From contig CAYXBA010000009.1 of NCBI GenBank assembly GCA_964463135.1, forward strand, positions 1 through 64,000: a DNA stretch of 64,000 bases. The letters are read 5' to 3'. Shown here piece by piece: positions 43,853 through 52,657 of this stretch; within the stretch, counting starts at the first letter, position 1, and each line of letters opens with the position of its first letter. Both the position numbers and the translations under genes were made by a program. Source of the DNA: UBA6898 sp964463135 (GTDB taxonomy: Bacteria > Nitrospirota > Thermodesulfovibrionia > Thermodesulfovibrionales > UBA6898). The notes under the pieces were generated by a model. It was not told the origin of the DNA. It searched no databases and saw only the letters and a list, made by a program, of their open reading frames with translations.

Positions 43853-44851
43853 ATGATAATCTTTTCTACGTTACACGTTCCTCTGCCGGATTGTAAATCC
43901 TACGAACGATATCCAAACATCATATTGAAGCGTCAGTGCTCTCAGGTGCAAGACGCATCAGCATACCGGCGGCCTATACCAGCCGAAAATGTAAAAAGTC
44001 TGGCACCGGTGAATTCGGCAAACCACAGAAATCAACTTATTTCAAACAGGCTGCTGTCAACTATTGAAAACTGTTGCAAAAATATATTAAATCCTGCGAA
44101 ATATATACACATGAGGAAGAAGATTTCAAGTAAAACCGTGCTGCCCGGGTATGATAAAAGGCTTGCCATAATTGTTCCATACAGGGACAGGGCTGAACAC
44201 CTGAAACAGTTTCTGCTGCATATGGACAACTACTTCCAACGGGACAAACTTGACAGAAATATAGACTACTCCATCCATGTCGTAGAACAGTGCGGTGATG
44301 CTCCATTTAACCGCGGAAAGATAAAGAATTGCGGATTTTCTATTGCGCAGGATAAGGCTGATTATTTCTGCTTTCACGATGTAGATTATCTTCCCCTGTG
44401 GGCTGATTATTCCTATCCTAAAAAACCTGCACGTCTTATCTGGCACGGATTGACACTGAAAGAGGATCATGAATTGTTCTTCGGCGGCGTAGTACTGTTC
44501 ACCAAACATGATTTTCTGAAGGTCAATGGATACAGTAATGATTATTGGGGGTGGGGATTTGAAGACAATGATCTGCGGCTGCGGTGCATTGCGGCAAAGC
44601 TCGGCTTTGAAAAACGTGATGGAACATTTCAGGCTTTAAAGCATAAGAATGCAGGCAATCTCTGTGAGGGGAAGCTGACAGAAGAGGGACAGAGAAACGG
44701 AGATTTATTCCAGAAAAAAAAGGAGACTCTGCAGGATACTTATCGGGACGAGGGGCTCAACACACTATCGTTTGAACTGGTCAGGACTGCAGCTCTTTTT
44801 GTCGACGGAAAGCCTGCCAGGAATGTCTTCCTTCATAAAGTAACTATTTAA
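43853..44851 (+). CDS. Beta-1,4-galactosyltransferase-like glycosyltransferase (GT7)
   Basis: The core, about residues 98-310, closely follows metazoan beta-1,4-galactosyltransferases: AIIVPYRDRAEHLKQFL, then FNRG, then YFCFHDVDYLP with the DVD metal site, FFGGVVLFTKHDF, and NGYSNDYWGWGFEDNDLRLR. The last is the GWGxED(D/N)D acceptor and metal loop. It should move Gal or another hexose from a UDP-sugar to a terminal sugar. The first 86 residues look non-conserved, and the neighbouring divergent gene begins only 4 bp away. A start at ATG 44111 (246 aa) is therefore quite possible, with 43853-44110 then holding the promoters. No membrane anchor is seen, unlike the Golgi enzymes. Confidence 0.8.
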   Translation: MIIFSTLHVPLPDCKSYERYPNIILKRQCSQVQDASAYRRPIPAENVKSLAPVNSANHRNQLISNRLLSTIENCCKNILNPAKYIHMRKKISSKTVLPGYDKRLAIIVPYRDRAEHLKQFLLHMDNYFQRDKLDRNIDYSIHVVEQCGDAPFNRGKIKNCGFSIAQDKADYFCFHDVDYLPLWADYSYPKKPARLIWHGLTLKEDHELFFGGVVLFTKHDFLKVNGYSNDYWGWGFEDNDLRLRCIAAKLGFEKRDGTFQALKHKNAGNLCEGKLTEEGQRNGDLFQKKKETLQDTYRDEGLNTLSFELVRTAALFVDGKPARNVFLHKVTI

Positions 44852-44910
44852 TTGCGGTATCGGAATGCCCGGCGATAAACCAATCTTTGTTCAATAGTTA
44901 CGCCAGTAAC

Positions 44911-45861
44911 TCAAACGAACCCTCTGAAATACTCAATGGTCTTGATAAGCCCTTTTTCAAGGGGTATAGACGGGCTCCATTCCAGTTTCTCGCGGGCAAG
45001 TGTAATATCCGGCTTCCTCTGTTTGGGATCGTCCTGGGGGAGCGCTACAAACTGGATCTTTGATTTCGATCCGGTCATCCCAATGACTTTTTCCGCCAGT
45101 TCAAGAATGGTAAACTCGGTTGGATTGCCGATATTGGCCGGGCCGGTGAAGTCATCAGGGCTGTTCATGAGTCTTATCAATCCGTCGATCATATCATCCA
45201 CATAGCAGAAGCTTCGTGTCTGACGTCCGTCCCCAAAAACCGTAATATCCTCGTCCCTGAGGGCCTGCATGATAAAATTTGAAACGACTCTGCCGTCGTT
45301 AGGATGCATTCTCGGGCCATAGGTGTTGAATATTCTGGCCACCTTGATCATGAGCCTGTGCTGACGGTGATAGTCGAAGAAGAGCGTCTCTGCACAACGT
45401 TTTCCTTCGTCATAGCAGGACCGGGAGCCGACCGGATTTACGTTACCCCAATAGCTTTCAGGCTGAGGATGGACTGCTGGGTCTCCGTAGACCTCGCTTG
45501 TGGAAGCCTGGAGGATCCTGATCTTCAGTCTTTTTGCCAGTCCCAGCATATTGATAGCACCGTGCACGGACGTTTTTGTGGTCTGAACAGGATCGAACTG
45601 ATAATGAATGGGCGAGGCCGGACATGCCAGGTTGTAGATCTCGTCCACTTCGGCAAAAAGCGGGAATGTAATATCGTGCCGCAATACTTCAAACAGGGGA
45701 TTGCTGACCAGGTTCGCTATATTTGCCCTTCTGCCGGTATAGAAATTGTCAACGCAGAGGACCTCATGTCCCTCATTCAGCAAGCGTTCGCAAAGGTGCG
45801 ACCCAAGAAAGCCCGCTCCGCCGGTAACAAGAATGCGTTTTGATGAACCGAAATTTTTCAT
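44911..45861 (-). CDS. UDP-glucuronate decarboxylase (UDP-xylose synthase)
   Basis: A 316-aa extended short-chain dehydrogenase. ILVTGGAGFLGSHLCERL binds NAD, STSEVYGDP carries the catalytic Thr/Ser, and SCYDEGKRCAE holds the YxxxK pair. ARIFNTYGPRMHPNDGRVVSNF and the RSFCYVDD segment are typical of UXS enzymes, which turn UDP-glucuronate into UDP-xylose. Length and spacing are normal. The start ATG 45861 has GAGGAGG 7 bases upstream. It supplies a donor sugar for the nearby glycosyltransferases; other close possibilities are UDP-glucose 4-epimerase-like or dTDP-glucose dehydratase-like members, which fit less well. Confidence 0.9.
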   Translation of the reverse strand: MKNFGSSKRILVTGGAGFLGSHLCERLLNEGHEVLCVDNFYTGRRANIANLVSNPLFEVLRHDITFPLFAEVDEIYNLACPASPIHYQFDPVQTTKTSVHGAINMLGLAKRLKIRILQASTSEVYGDPAVHPQPESYWGNVNPVGSRSCYDEGKRCAETLFFDYHRQHRLMIKVARIFNTYGPRMHPNDGRVVSNFIMQALRDEDITVFGDGRQTRSFCYVDDMIDGLIRLMNSPDDFTGPANIGNPTEFTILELAEKVIGMTGSKSKIQFVALPQDDPKQRKPDITLAREKLEWSPSIPLEKGLIKTIEYFRGFV

Positions 45862-45953
45862 GCACTTCCTCCTCTAATTCGTCCCGCGCCTATTATAGAA
45901 CATTCCGATGCAAGCGATGAGAAAGATCAGAAGCTCTTTGCTTCCTCCCCTTA

Positions 45954-47420
45954 TCACTCCCGGCCAGCCAGCCCAGAAGCATTCTCTGTCTTGCGTCCGA
46001 AAAGGCCCTCTTTTGTCCAGAGATGGAACAGACTTTTCAGGCTTTTAAGCGCTATGTAAAACTCCTGGGGACTTCTCAGCTCAAGGAGTCTTTTCAGGAG
46101 AAATGACGGTCTGGAATAGAACCGCCGGAATGCCAGCTGACGCAGCCGCACGATCTCTTCCCTCGTCATGCTATGGGGAATGAACGCTGCACCCTGGTAC
46201 GTAAAATCAGCAAGGTCTTCGGACATGGTGCCATACTGATCAAGATTGTCATAAAGGTGCGTTCCCGGGAAAGGCGTAATGGCATGGAAATTTGCAATGT
46301 CCGGATTCAGGTCGATCGCAAAATCAATGGTCTGGAGCCCTTCCTCAAAAGTTTCTCCGGGTATGCCAAACATGAACGGCGTGCTTACCCTGATGCCGAC
46401 CTCCTGCGCAGCCTTTACCGCCCTCCTGATCTGATCAAGTGTAGTGCCTTTTCTTATCGTGTTCAGGTTCTTCTGAACACCACTCTCTGCGCCAAAAAGA
46501 ATTGCCCAGCAGCCTGCATCCCTGAAGGCTTGGAGCAGAGGCTTATCAACCTGGTTAACACAGGCAGAGGCGAACCAGACAAAGTCGAGCTTCCGTTTCT
46601 TTATCTCATTCGCAAACTGCATTGCCCTGTCATAGTCCGCAGCAAGTGTATCATCAATGAACTTGATCTCCCTGTATCCCATGGCAAGACAGTGTTCGAC
46701 CTCTTTCATGACATTGTCGATGCTGCGAAAGCGGATGCCCTGTTCACGGTGACGGTCTATCTGAAAGCAGTAGATGCATTTTCTGTTGCAGCCGCGGGAG
46801 GTCATGAGTACCGCAACAGGTTTTCTTTTGTACGTAGCAGGCGGCGGTATGTACATCATCGCATCGCCAAGGAGATCCCTCGCAGGGAACGGCAGCGCAT
46901 CTAGTTCCTGGATAAGCGGCCTGGGGGGATTTTTCACGATCTCCCCTTTTTCACGATATATCACACCTGATACACCCTTCAGCCCCGTGCTGGCTTCAAG
47001 CCTCGCGATCATCTCAAGGCAGGTCAGCTCTCCCTCCCCGGTAACGACCGCATCGAAAAGGGGCACTGCATCCTCAAGACATTTCTCCTGCATGGCTATC
47101 GGATAGGGCCCACCGGCACATATAAAGACATCAGGCAATATCTGCTTGAGCGCTGCTGCGGTACTTTTTGCCTTGTTCCAGCCGAAGGTTGTCGAATAAA
47201 TGCCTATGAATCGCGGGTTGAATGCACGGATTTCATTGAGGAGCTGCTCATGTCGCGTAAATGCCCCGTTAACAAAAATGACCTCATGGCCGGCCTGTCT
47301 CAGCACGGCGGCAACATAGAGAGTTCCCAGGGGCTGCCAGTAGTTGATCTGGGATGCCGCGGTCTTTGAGGAAAAAATATCCTCCGGGACCCATGAGGGT
47401 ATGACGAGCGCGCATCTCAT
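45954..47420 (-). CDS. B12-binding domain radical SAM protein
   Basis: About 488 aa. Residues 1-140 form a cobalamin-binding fold (PLGTLYVAAVLRQAGHEVIFV, FICAGGPYPIA). From about 190 follows the radical SAM barrel with CNRKCIYC as the iron-sulfur cluster motif and GAESGVQ and FMFGIPGET as later barrel strands. This is the BchE/P-methylase-like class, which mostly carries out methylations or rearrangements on unactivated carbon. The ATG at 47420 overlaps the stop of the preceding flavoprotein gene as ATGA, so translation is coupled; TTG 47429 is the alternative start. The pairing with a mutase-like flavoprotein suggests a shared substrate, perhaps a sugar or lipid-linked sugar. Confidence 0.85.
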   Translation of the reverse strand: MRCALVIPSWVPEDIFSSKTAASQINYWQPLGTLYVAAVLRQAGHEVIFVNGAFTRHEQLLNEIRAFNPRFIGIYSTTFGWNKAKSTAAALKQILPDVFICAGGPYPIAMQEKCLEDAVPLFDAVVTGEGELTCLEMIARLEASTGLKGVSGVIYREKGEIVKNPPRPLIQELDALPFPARDLLGDAMMYIPPPATYKRKPVAVLMTSRGCNRKCIYCFQIDRHREQGIRFRSIDNVMKEVEHCLAMGYREIKFIDDTLAADYDRAMQFANEIKKRKLDFVWFASACVNQVDKPLLQAFRDAGCWAILFGAESGVQKNLNTIRKGTTLDQIRRAVKAAQEVGIRVSTPFMFGIPGETFEEGLQTIDFAIDLNPDIANFHAITPFPGTHLYDNLDQYGTMSEDLADFTYQGAAFIPHSMTREEIVRLRQLAFRRFYSRPSFLLKRLLELRSPQEFYIALKSLKSLFHLWTKEGLFGRKTENASGLAGRE

Positions 47421-48865
47421 CCCTCGCAACCTGCAAGAAAAACATCCTCTGCTGCCGGAGCAGCAGTAATCTTTTCCCTGCCGATGACCGTCTCTGCGGC
47501 CCTGATCCCCGACTCTATAGCGTGGTCCATGTTGTAATAGCGGAACATGCCTGATCTTCCGGCAATATGAAGGTTTCTGAACTGTCCGAGATATGCATAA
47601 AGCTCTTCACAGAGCTTATGATACCCTACTTCAAAAAGCGGATAAGCCTTCGGCACGCGCACAACCATGCTGTCGCATACGTCCCTGCTCTCTATAAAGC
47701 CAAGTTTCTCAAGATGACCGACCGTTGTCTCCACAAGATGTGCATCCGAATCATTCCATGTCCCATCACCCTTGAAGCTGAAATATTCAATCACGAGCAG
47801 CGTCTTTCCTTCAGGAGCCATCATCCCGGACCAGTTTGTCGGCTCATGCAGCCTGCCAAAAGGTATCTTCTTTTCGGGTATATAGATCCAGGTCTGGTCA
47901 GTGACCCTTTTTTTGTCGACCATGACAGCGACAACAACAAGGTCGCGAAATTTGAGCCGCGATGCCGCTGAGATGATGCTTTGAGGCGGCGCGGGATCGA
48001 GCAGCTTAATAACCTGTGTCAGGGGCAGACTGGATATGAACTGCTTGCCTGTTATCAGATCCGTTTGCCCCTGGCGCCTTATTACAATGCCATTTATCTC
48101 GTTATGATCATGATGGATGGCCTCTACCGTGGTATCAAGCTTGACCTGATTGGAGACTTCGATCTCGTCTTTCAGACGGTCGGATATCCTGCCGATGCCG
48201 AGCGCCGGATAGGAGAATTTGTCAACGAGGGTCGGGATCTTCTTTCCGCTTGCCCTGAAAAAAGCGTTCTTGAGCGCCTTGCCAAGCGACAGACCGCTAA
48301 TCCTGCGGTCGACCCATTCCGCACTGATTCTGCTGCATTCGATACCCCAGACCTTTTCACTGTATACCTTGAAATAGATATCGAACATGGTGCGGCCGAA
48401 GTTTCTTATCACCCAGTCCTCAAGGGAAACGGGAGTTTTCTGGCTGAACAACCCTCTGCATTTTTGGATACCAAAATCAGCAAGGATATTAAGACTGGTC
48501 AGCATACCAAGACCGAAAAAGGCGTTGGCAGGCCTGAGGGGATAGTCGAGAAACTTATTCCGCATAAAGATCTTGCTCGAGCGGGAGACGCTGATCATCT
48601 CATCCTGCATCAGGTCATGAACGAAACGGTTCAGTTTATCGTCAGTCGTAAAGAACCGGTGACCACCAAGATCGAACCTGAAGCCCTTGTGATGTATGGT
48701 CCTTGATAGTCCGCCGACCGTTACATCAGACTCGATCACTTTTGCACGATAGCCGGCGCGGGTAAGGACATAGCCTGCAGACAGGCCGGTCAGACCGCCG
48801 CCCATGATGACAGTACAGCTCTTTTCTTCGGAAGCTTGGTCCATAGATTTATCTGAAACAGCCAC
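47417..48865 (-). CDS. UDP-galactopyranose-mutase-like FAD oxidoreductase
   Basis: Up to 482 aa, starting GTG 48865 (ATG 48844 is the alternative; neither has a clear ribosome site). CTVIMGGGLTGLSAGYVL is the FAD-binding Rossmann loop, VIESDVTVGGLSRTI follows, and FDLGGHRFFT is the family signature. The C-terminal IAGRSGMFRYYNMDHAIESG is the second flavin contact. Members are near UDP-galactopyranose mutase and the protoporphyrinogen-oxidase-like amine oxidases and are often found in glycan clusters. It overlaps the small TusA-like gene by 17 bp and the radical SAM gene by 4 bp, so all three are one operon. The exact reaction is not readable from the sequence. Confidence 0.8.
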   Translation of the reverse strand: MAVSDKSMDQASEEKSCTVIMGGGLTGLSAGYVLTRAGYRAKVIESDVTVGGLSRTIHHKGFRFDLGGHRFFTTDDKLNRFVHDLMQDEMISVSRSSKIFMRNKFLDYPLRPANAFFGLGMLTSLNILADFGIQKCRGLFSQKTPVSLEDWVIRNFGRTMFDIYFKVYSEKVWGIECSRISAEWVDRRISGLSLGKALKNAFFRASGKKIPTLVDKFSYPALGIGRISDRLKDEIEVSNQVKLDTTVEAIHHDHNEINGIVIRRQGQTDLITGKQFISSLPLTQVIKLLDPAPPQSIISAASRLKFRDLVVVAVMVDKKRVTDQTWIYIPEKKIPFGRLHEPTNWSGMMAPEGKTLLVIEYFSFKGDGTWNDSDAHLVETTVGHLEKLGFIESRDVCDSMVVRVPKAYPLFEVGYHKLCEELYAYLGQFRNLHIAGRSGMFRYYNMDHAIESGIRAAETVIGREKITAAPAAEDVFLAGCEG

Positions 48866-49082
48866 AGGAACTGCCGGAGATGCTCACACGGTAGTGATCG
48901 TCTTCATGGTAAATTGCCGTTTTGAAGCCTGATATTGCTGCAAAAGCTTTCACTTTTTGGGCGTCCTTGTTATTGATTGTGATGACCTCGATGGTCTCCT
49001 CATCGGAACAACAGGAAGGGAAAATGGCCTTCAGTTGCTTCAGAATGTCAGTGATTTCACCCGTACGTGCATCAATCAGCAT
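48849..49082 (-). CDS. TusA/YeeD-like small protein lacking the CPxP motif
   Basis: A 77-aa protein whose layout recalls TusA/SirA/YeeD sulfur carriers: an opening LIDAR strand, a helix, a middle strand EVITINNKDAQKVKAFAAISG and a last strand HYRVSI. The normal N-terminal Cys-Pro-x-Pro site is absent; the equivalent place reads TGEITD. Instead there is CC at residues 24-25 and CGC at the C-terminal end. It lies downstream of a YeeE/YedE transporter, as YeeD does with YeeE. No ribosome site is seen before ATG 49082, where the sequence is GTAAACTATATAC. The family call is tentative. Confidence 0.55.
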   Translation of the reverse strand: MLIDARTGEITDILKQLKAIFPSCCSDEETIEVITINNKDAQKVKAFAAISGFKTAIYHEDDHYRVSISGSSCGCFR

Positions 49083-49151
49083 GTATATAGTTTACTGGTT
49101 ACTTACTCATTTATTCCAGCTATTGATCTATGCCATCATGCCGCTGAAACA

Positions 49152-49191
49152 GATGAACCCGGGGAAGGTTTATGCCTTCTCCGGGTTCATC
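49152..49191. terminator. Strong hairpin between yeeE-like and TusA-like genes
   Basis: A 17-bp stem with one G-T pair and a 6-base loop (arms 49152-49168 and 49175-49191). No T-run follows on either strand, so it may be a processing or attenuating structure and not a full terminator. It could separate expression of the transporter from that of the following operon. Confidence 0.5.
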
Positions 49192-49218
49192 CCAGGACAT
49201 TAACTATACAGGCTTAAT

Positions 49219-50304
49219 TTATTCCATATCCTGCATCGGCTTGATGAACTTGAAATAGACCATGGTCCAGTTACCCAGTATGATTGCTATGGTAGCAACA
49301 ATGCTGCCGACAGAGAGTGTAGACGCACCAGTGAGGGCCTGACCGACGTTACAGCCGCCCGCTGCCGCTGCGCCGAATCCCATCATCAAACTGCCTCCCA
49401 ATACGGTCAGCAGCTCTTTTGCATCGCGGGGAGTTTTCCAGACGAACTCCTTAAGCAGCTTTGCACTGATGGCAGCGCCAAAGGGAACGCCAACGATATA
49501 AAATGCTGCCCAGGTGACCTGGAACTGCCCCAGCGCAAACATGGGAAAGAACTTTGAACGCGCATCCCCGGTCAGGAGCGTATAGAAAACCTCACCAGTC
49601 GGCGTTGTAAAATTCAGTCCTCGTGCAAATCCCGGGGAACCCCAGAACTCAGATGCCCAGAACGTAAGAATGCCGGCAAGTCCAACAAGCACCGCGGTCA
49701 CGGACCAGTAAAATCCTTTTGATTTCTTGAGCGCAAAGGGTTTGCTCTTCAGGGTGAACGCGAAGAGAATGGCGCTGATCACGGCGATTACAATCCACTT
49801 TATCATCAGACTGTCGCCGATAAGGCCCGGCAGGGTCATGCTTGCAGGACCGACCTGAACGCTTCTCATCAGATCATAGACCGGTTTGAGTACGCCGTTG
49901 GTGGTCATGCCGATGCCGAGGAAAAATCCGAAGACTGCGAACCATGAAGCGAGCTGACCTTCGCCCATGCGATAAATGATGCCGCTGCCGCAGCCGCCGG
50001 CAAGCACGATGCCCAGGCCAAAGATATAGCCCCCAACAATGTTCGCCACAGGATAGAAGGATTGTGCCTTCAGATGAATGATCTCCATGTCATGTAACAC
50101 GTTGGATCCGATCAGCATAATGACAAATGCAAGCAGATAAGCGTGGAAAAACGTGAAGTCTTTAATAAAAATGGTGTCCCTAAAAGCACTGTTCATGCAG
50201 AATCTGCCCTTCTGCAGGATGAAGCCGAACAACGCCCCGACCAAAATGCCGGAAATGATAAAACCAAATGTAACCTGTGGCAAAACGTCCGCTGCACCTT
50301 CCAT
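49219..50304 (-). CDS. YeeE/YedE family (TsuA-like) sulfur-compound transporter
   Basis: A 361-aa membrane protein with about nine to ten hydrophobic segments. The conserved cysteines of the family are present in their usual settings: GRFCMNSAFRD near residue 35, GGCGSG near 107 and GGCNVG near 325. The TsuA/YeeE proteins bring thiosulfate into the cell, passing it between such Cys residues; other members are tied to selenium use. ATG 50304 is preceded by GGGGGGT. The TusA-like gene downstream supports a role in sulfur uptake. A link to PAPS supply for the sulfotransferases nearby is only a thought. Confidence 0.88.
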   Translation of the reverse strand: MEGAADVLPQVTFGFIISGILVGALFGFILQKGRFCMNSAFRDTIFIKDFTFFHAYLLAFVIMLIGSNVLHDMEIIHLKAQSFYPVANIVGGYIFGLGIVLAGGCGSGIIYRMGEGQLASWFAVFGFFLGIGMTTNGVLKPVYDLMRSVQVGPASMTLPGLIGDSLMIKWIVIAVISAILFAFTLKSKPFALKKSKGFYWSVTAVLVGLAGILTFWASEFWGSPGFARGLNFTTPTGEVFYTLLTGDARSKFFPMFALGQFQVTWAAFYIVGVPFGAAISAKLLKEFVWKTPRDAKELLTVLGGSLMMGFGAAAAGGCNVGQALTGASTLSVGSIVATIAIILGNWTMVYFKFIKPMQDME

Positions 50305-50394
50305 ATTTACCCCCCGATAAAAATTTAGTGTGTTAAATTATCACAGCAGGGGTGTTTTGTCAACGAAGGGTAGATATAAAAAAAGCTTATAAAT

Positions 50395-50949
50395 CTATGA
50401 GTTAAAGCGGTTCATTGCTACGTCAACACCTGACCCAATTATACAGGAAATCGCATCAACAGCTCTTGATACCGCATCCTTTATTAAAGCCTGCTCTTCC
50501 TTTTTGAATCGGGAGAGGACATAGTCTTCCGTTGGAATAAACTGGTCGCGACCGATGCCTATCCTGACCCTGGTGAAATCCCGGGTGCCAAGATTCTGTA
50601 TCACGGATTCGACGCCCTTGTGGCCGCCGGAAGAACCTTTCTTTCGGATCTTGAGTTTACCGGCGTCAAGGTCAAGGTCGTCATGGATGACGATAATATG
50701 CTCCGGAAGGATCGTATATTTTGAAAGGACCTTCCGAACTGGGCCGCCGCTCCTGTTCATGAACGTCAACGGCTCCATCAGGACGACCTTCTGACCGCTG
50801 ATGGAGCCGTTACATGCCCGGTAATCCGTCTTTTCGCTGAAGCTCAGACCCAGACTCTCGGCGAGCCGGTCCAGGACCATGAACCCGATATTATGCCGCG
50901 TCCTCGCATACCGTATGCCAGGATTGCCGAGGCCGACAAGAAGCCACAA
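50395..50949 (-). CDS. pth: Peptidyl-tRNA hydrolase
   Basis: A 184-aa enzyme that frees tRNA from peptidyl-tRNA that has left the ribosome. Family marks are LVGLGNPGIRYARTRHNIGFM with the catalytic His, EPLTFMNRSGGPV, and VIHDDLDLDAGKLKIRKKGSSGGHKG. Length is normal. It starts 3 bp after rplY, so the two are coupled, as in many bacteria. Confidence 0.97.
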   Translation of the reverse strand: MWLLVGLGNPGIRYARTRHNIGFMVLDRLAESLGLSFSEKTDYRACNGSISGQKVVLMEPLTFMNRSGGPVRKVLSKYTILPEHIIVIHDDLDLDAGKLKIRKKGSSGGHKGVESVIQNLGTRDFTRVRIGIGRDQFIPTEDYVLSRFKKEEQALIKDAVSRAVDAISCIIGSGVDVAMNRFNS

Positions 50950-50952
50950 AAA

Positions 50953-51618
50953 CTATTTCCCCTTCTTCTCCGGTGCAGGTGCGCCTTCTTCTTCTTTCTT
51001 GCCCTTCTTGGCAACCTCAGGCTCAGCCGCTGTCGGTGCTGCCTCAGCAACAGGCGCTGCTTCTTCAACAGGCTCAACAATATTCACAATGACATCATGG
51101 CCGTCCGTGAGAATCTTGATCCCTTCCTCAAGCTTCAGGTCGCTCACATGGATCGACTGGCCGATCTCCAGTTTGGAAATATCAATGTCGATCTTGCCGG
51201 GTATCCTATCAGGAAAGCACTCGATCAGTATTTCTCTGAGAGGATGCTGCAGAATGCCGCCATCTCTCTTAACGCCGACAGGCTCCCCGTGCGTTGCAAC
51301 ATGCACCGTGATCTTGATCGCCTCGGTAAGTGAAACCTCAAAAAAATCCGAATGCAGAAGCTCGCTTCTGACCGGATCGATCTGGAAGTCCTTGAGAAGG
51401 GCAAGCTTGTTGCCGTCAGCGAACTGAAGGTCGACCATGACCTGCTCTCCTCCAACCGAGTTGATGAGCTTTGCCAGCTCTTTCCGTGACAGCTGGATCG
51501 ACTGCGCATTGCCCGCCCTATAAAGCGTTGCCGGCACCTTGCCGCTCCTTCTGAGTGAACGCGCAGCACCCTTGCCCTGTCCTTCCCTTATTTCCGCCTG
51601 TATGCTCATCTTTTCCAT
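50953..51618 (-). CDS. rplY: Ribosomal protein bL25 (CTC/long form)
   Basis: A 221-aa long-form bL25, which binds 5S rRNA. It has the N-terminal bL25 domain (GKGAARSLRRSGKVPATLY) and the C-terminal TL5/CTC domain (HPLREILIECFPDRIPGKIDIDISKLEIG), then an Ala/Glu/Lys-rich tail. ATG 51618 follows GGAGG by 6 bases. It lies 9 bp after prs and 3 bp before pth. Confidence 0.96.
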   Translation of the reverse strand: MEKMSIQAEIREGQGKGAARSLRRSGKVPATLYRAGNAQSIQLSRKELAKLINSVGGEQVMVDLQFADGNKLALLKDFQIDPVRSELLHSDFFEVSLTEAIKITVHVATHGEPVGVKRDGGILQHPLREILIECFPDRIPGKIDIDISKLEIGQSIHVSDLKLEEGIKILTDGHDVIVNIVEPVEEAAPVAEAAPTAAEPEVAKKGKKEEEGAPAPEKKGK

Positions 51619-51627
51619 CGTAGCCTC

Positions 51628-52572
51628 CTATACAAATAGTGTACTTAACGTAGTTTCTTCGTGTATTCTCTTGATCGCCTCGCCGACGATCGGCGCGATG
51701 CTCAGCACCTTCAGTTTGCTGCACTGCTCTTTTTTGCTGTCAAGCGATATGGTGTTCGTTACGATCAGAGACTCGATCGGAGAATTATTGATCCTCTCGA
51801 CAGCGGGCCCTGAAAGCACGGCATGGGTACAGGCGGCAGATACTCTTCTTGCGCCCTTTGACATAAGCGCTGATGCGGCCTGGGCCATAGTGCCTGCCGT
51901 GTCCACCATATCGTCAAGGAGCAGAGTGTCCTTGCCCTGTACATCACCGATGACATTCATTATCTCACACTCGTTCGCCTTCTCGCGGCGTTTATCGACA
52001 ATAGCGATCGTGCAGTTCAGCCTCTTGGCGAATGCCCTGGCCCTCTCAACACCGCCTGCGTCCGGCGAGACAATGACCAGATTGTTCGTGTCGAACTGCT
52101 CATTCATGTAATCCAGCAGCACCGGCGCAGCATACAGATTGTCCACAGGGATGTTGAAAAAACCCTGGATCTGTCCCGCATGCAGGTCGACCGTAAGAAC
52201 CCTGTTCGTGCCGACAGCGTTAATAAGATCGGCAACCATTTTTGCCGAGATCGGCACTCTTGGCTGGACCTTTCTGTCCTGCCTCGCGTACCCATAATAG
52301 GGAATGACCGCTGTTATCCTTCCGGCAGATGCGCGCTTCAGGGCATCGACCATGAGCAGAAGCTCAACAAGATGATCGTTTACCGGAACCGACGTCGACT
52401 GTATGACAAAAACATCTGATCCGCGCACATTCTCATTAATGCGGACCATGATCTCACCGTCGCTGAATGTTGACAAGGTCACGTCGGCCAGCTGCGAGTT
52501 CAGCTTGCCAGCCACCTCAGCAGCCAGTTCCCTGTTGGATGATCCTGAGAAAATCTTTAAACCCTTCAGCAT
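51628..52572 (-). CDS. prs: Ribose-phosphate pyrophosphokinase
   Basis: A 314-aa class I PRPP synthase, which makes PRPP from ribose 5-phosphate and ATP for nucleotide, His and Trp synthesis. FSGSSNRELA opens the protein. The PRPP site reads VIVSPDAGGVERARAFA and the binding loop DDMVDTAGT; YYGYARQDRK is the flexible ATP loop. ATG 52572 has GGGAGA upstream. It follows tRNA-Gln in the ispE-prs-rplY-pth row. Confidence 0.97.
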   Translation of the reverse strand: MLKGLKIFSGSSNRELAAEVAGKLNSQLADVTLSTFSDGEIMVRINENVRGSDVFVIQSTSVPVNDHLVELLLMVDALKRASAGRITAVIPYYGYARQDRKVQPRVPISAKMVADLINAVGTNRVLTVDLHAGQIQGFFNIPVDNLYAAPVLLDYMNEQFDTNNLVIVSPDAGGVERARAFAKRLNCTIAIVDKRREKANECEIMNVIGDVQGKDTLLLDDMVDTAGTMAQAASALMSKGARRVSAACTHAVLSGPAVERINNSPIESLIVTNTISLDSKKEQCSKLKVLSIAPIVGEAIKRIHEETTLSTLFV

Positions 52573-52657
52573 GCTTTCTCCCTGTATATAGTGATACTGC
52601 TCAACGCGTCTTCATTCTTCCCCTGCTCACGTTTTACAGATCATTTCCTGTTAAATG

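Noticed and set aside
50305..50394. Terminator after pth formed by an AT-rich imperfect hairpin before the yeeE-like gene
   Set aside because: The stem is short and mismatched (TAGAT with ATCTA around a T-run), so I could not support it as a terminator.
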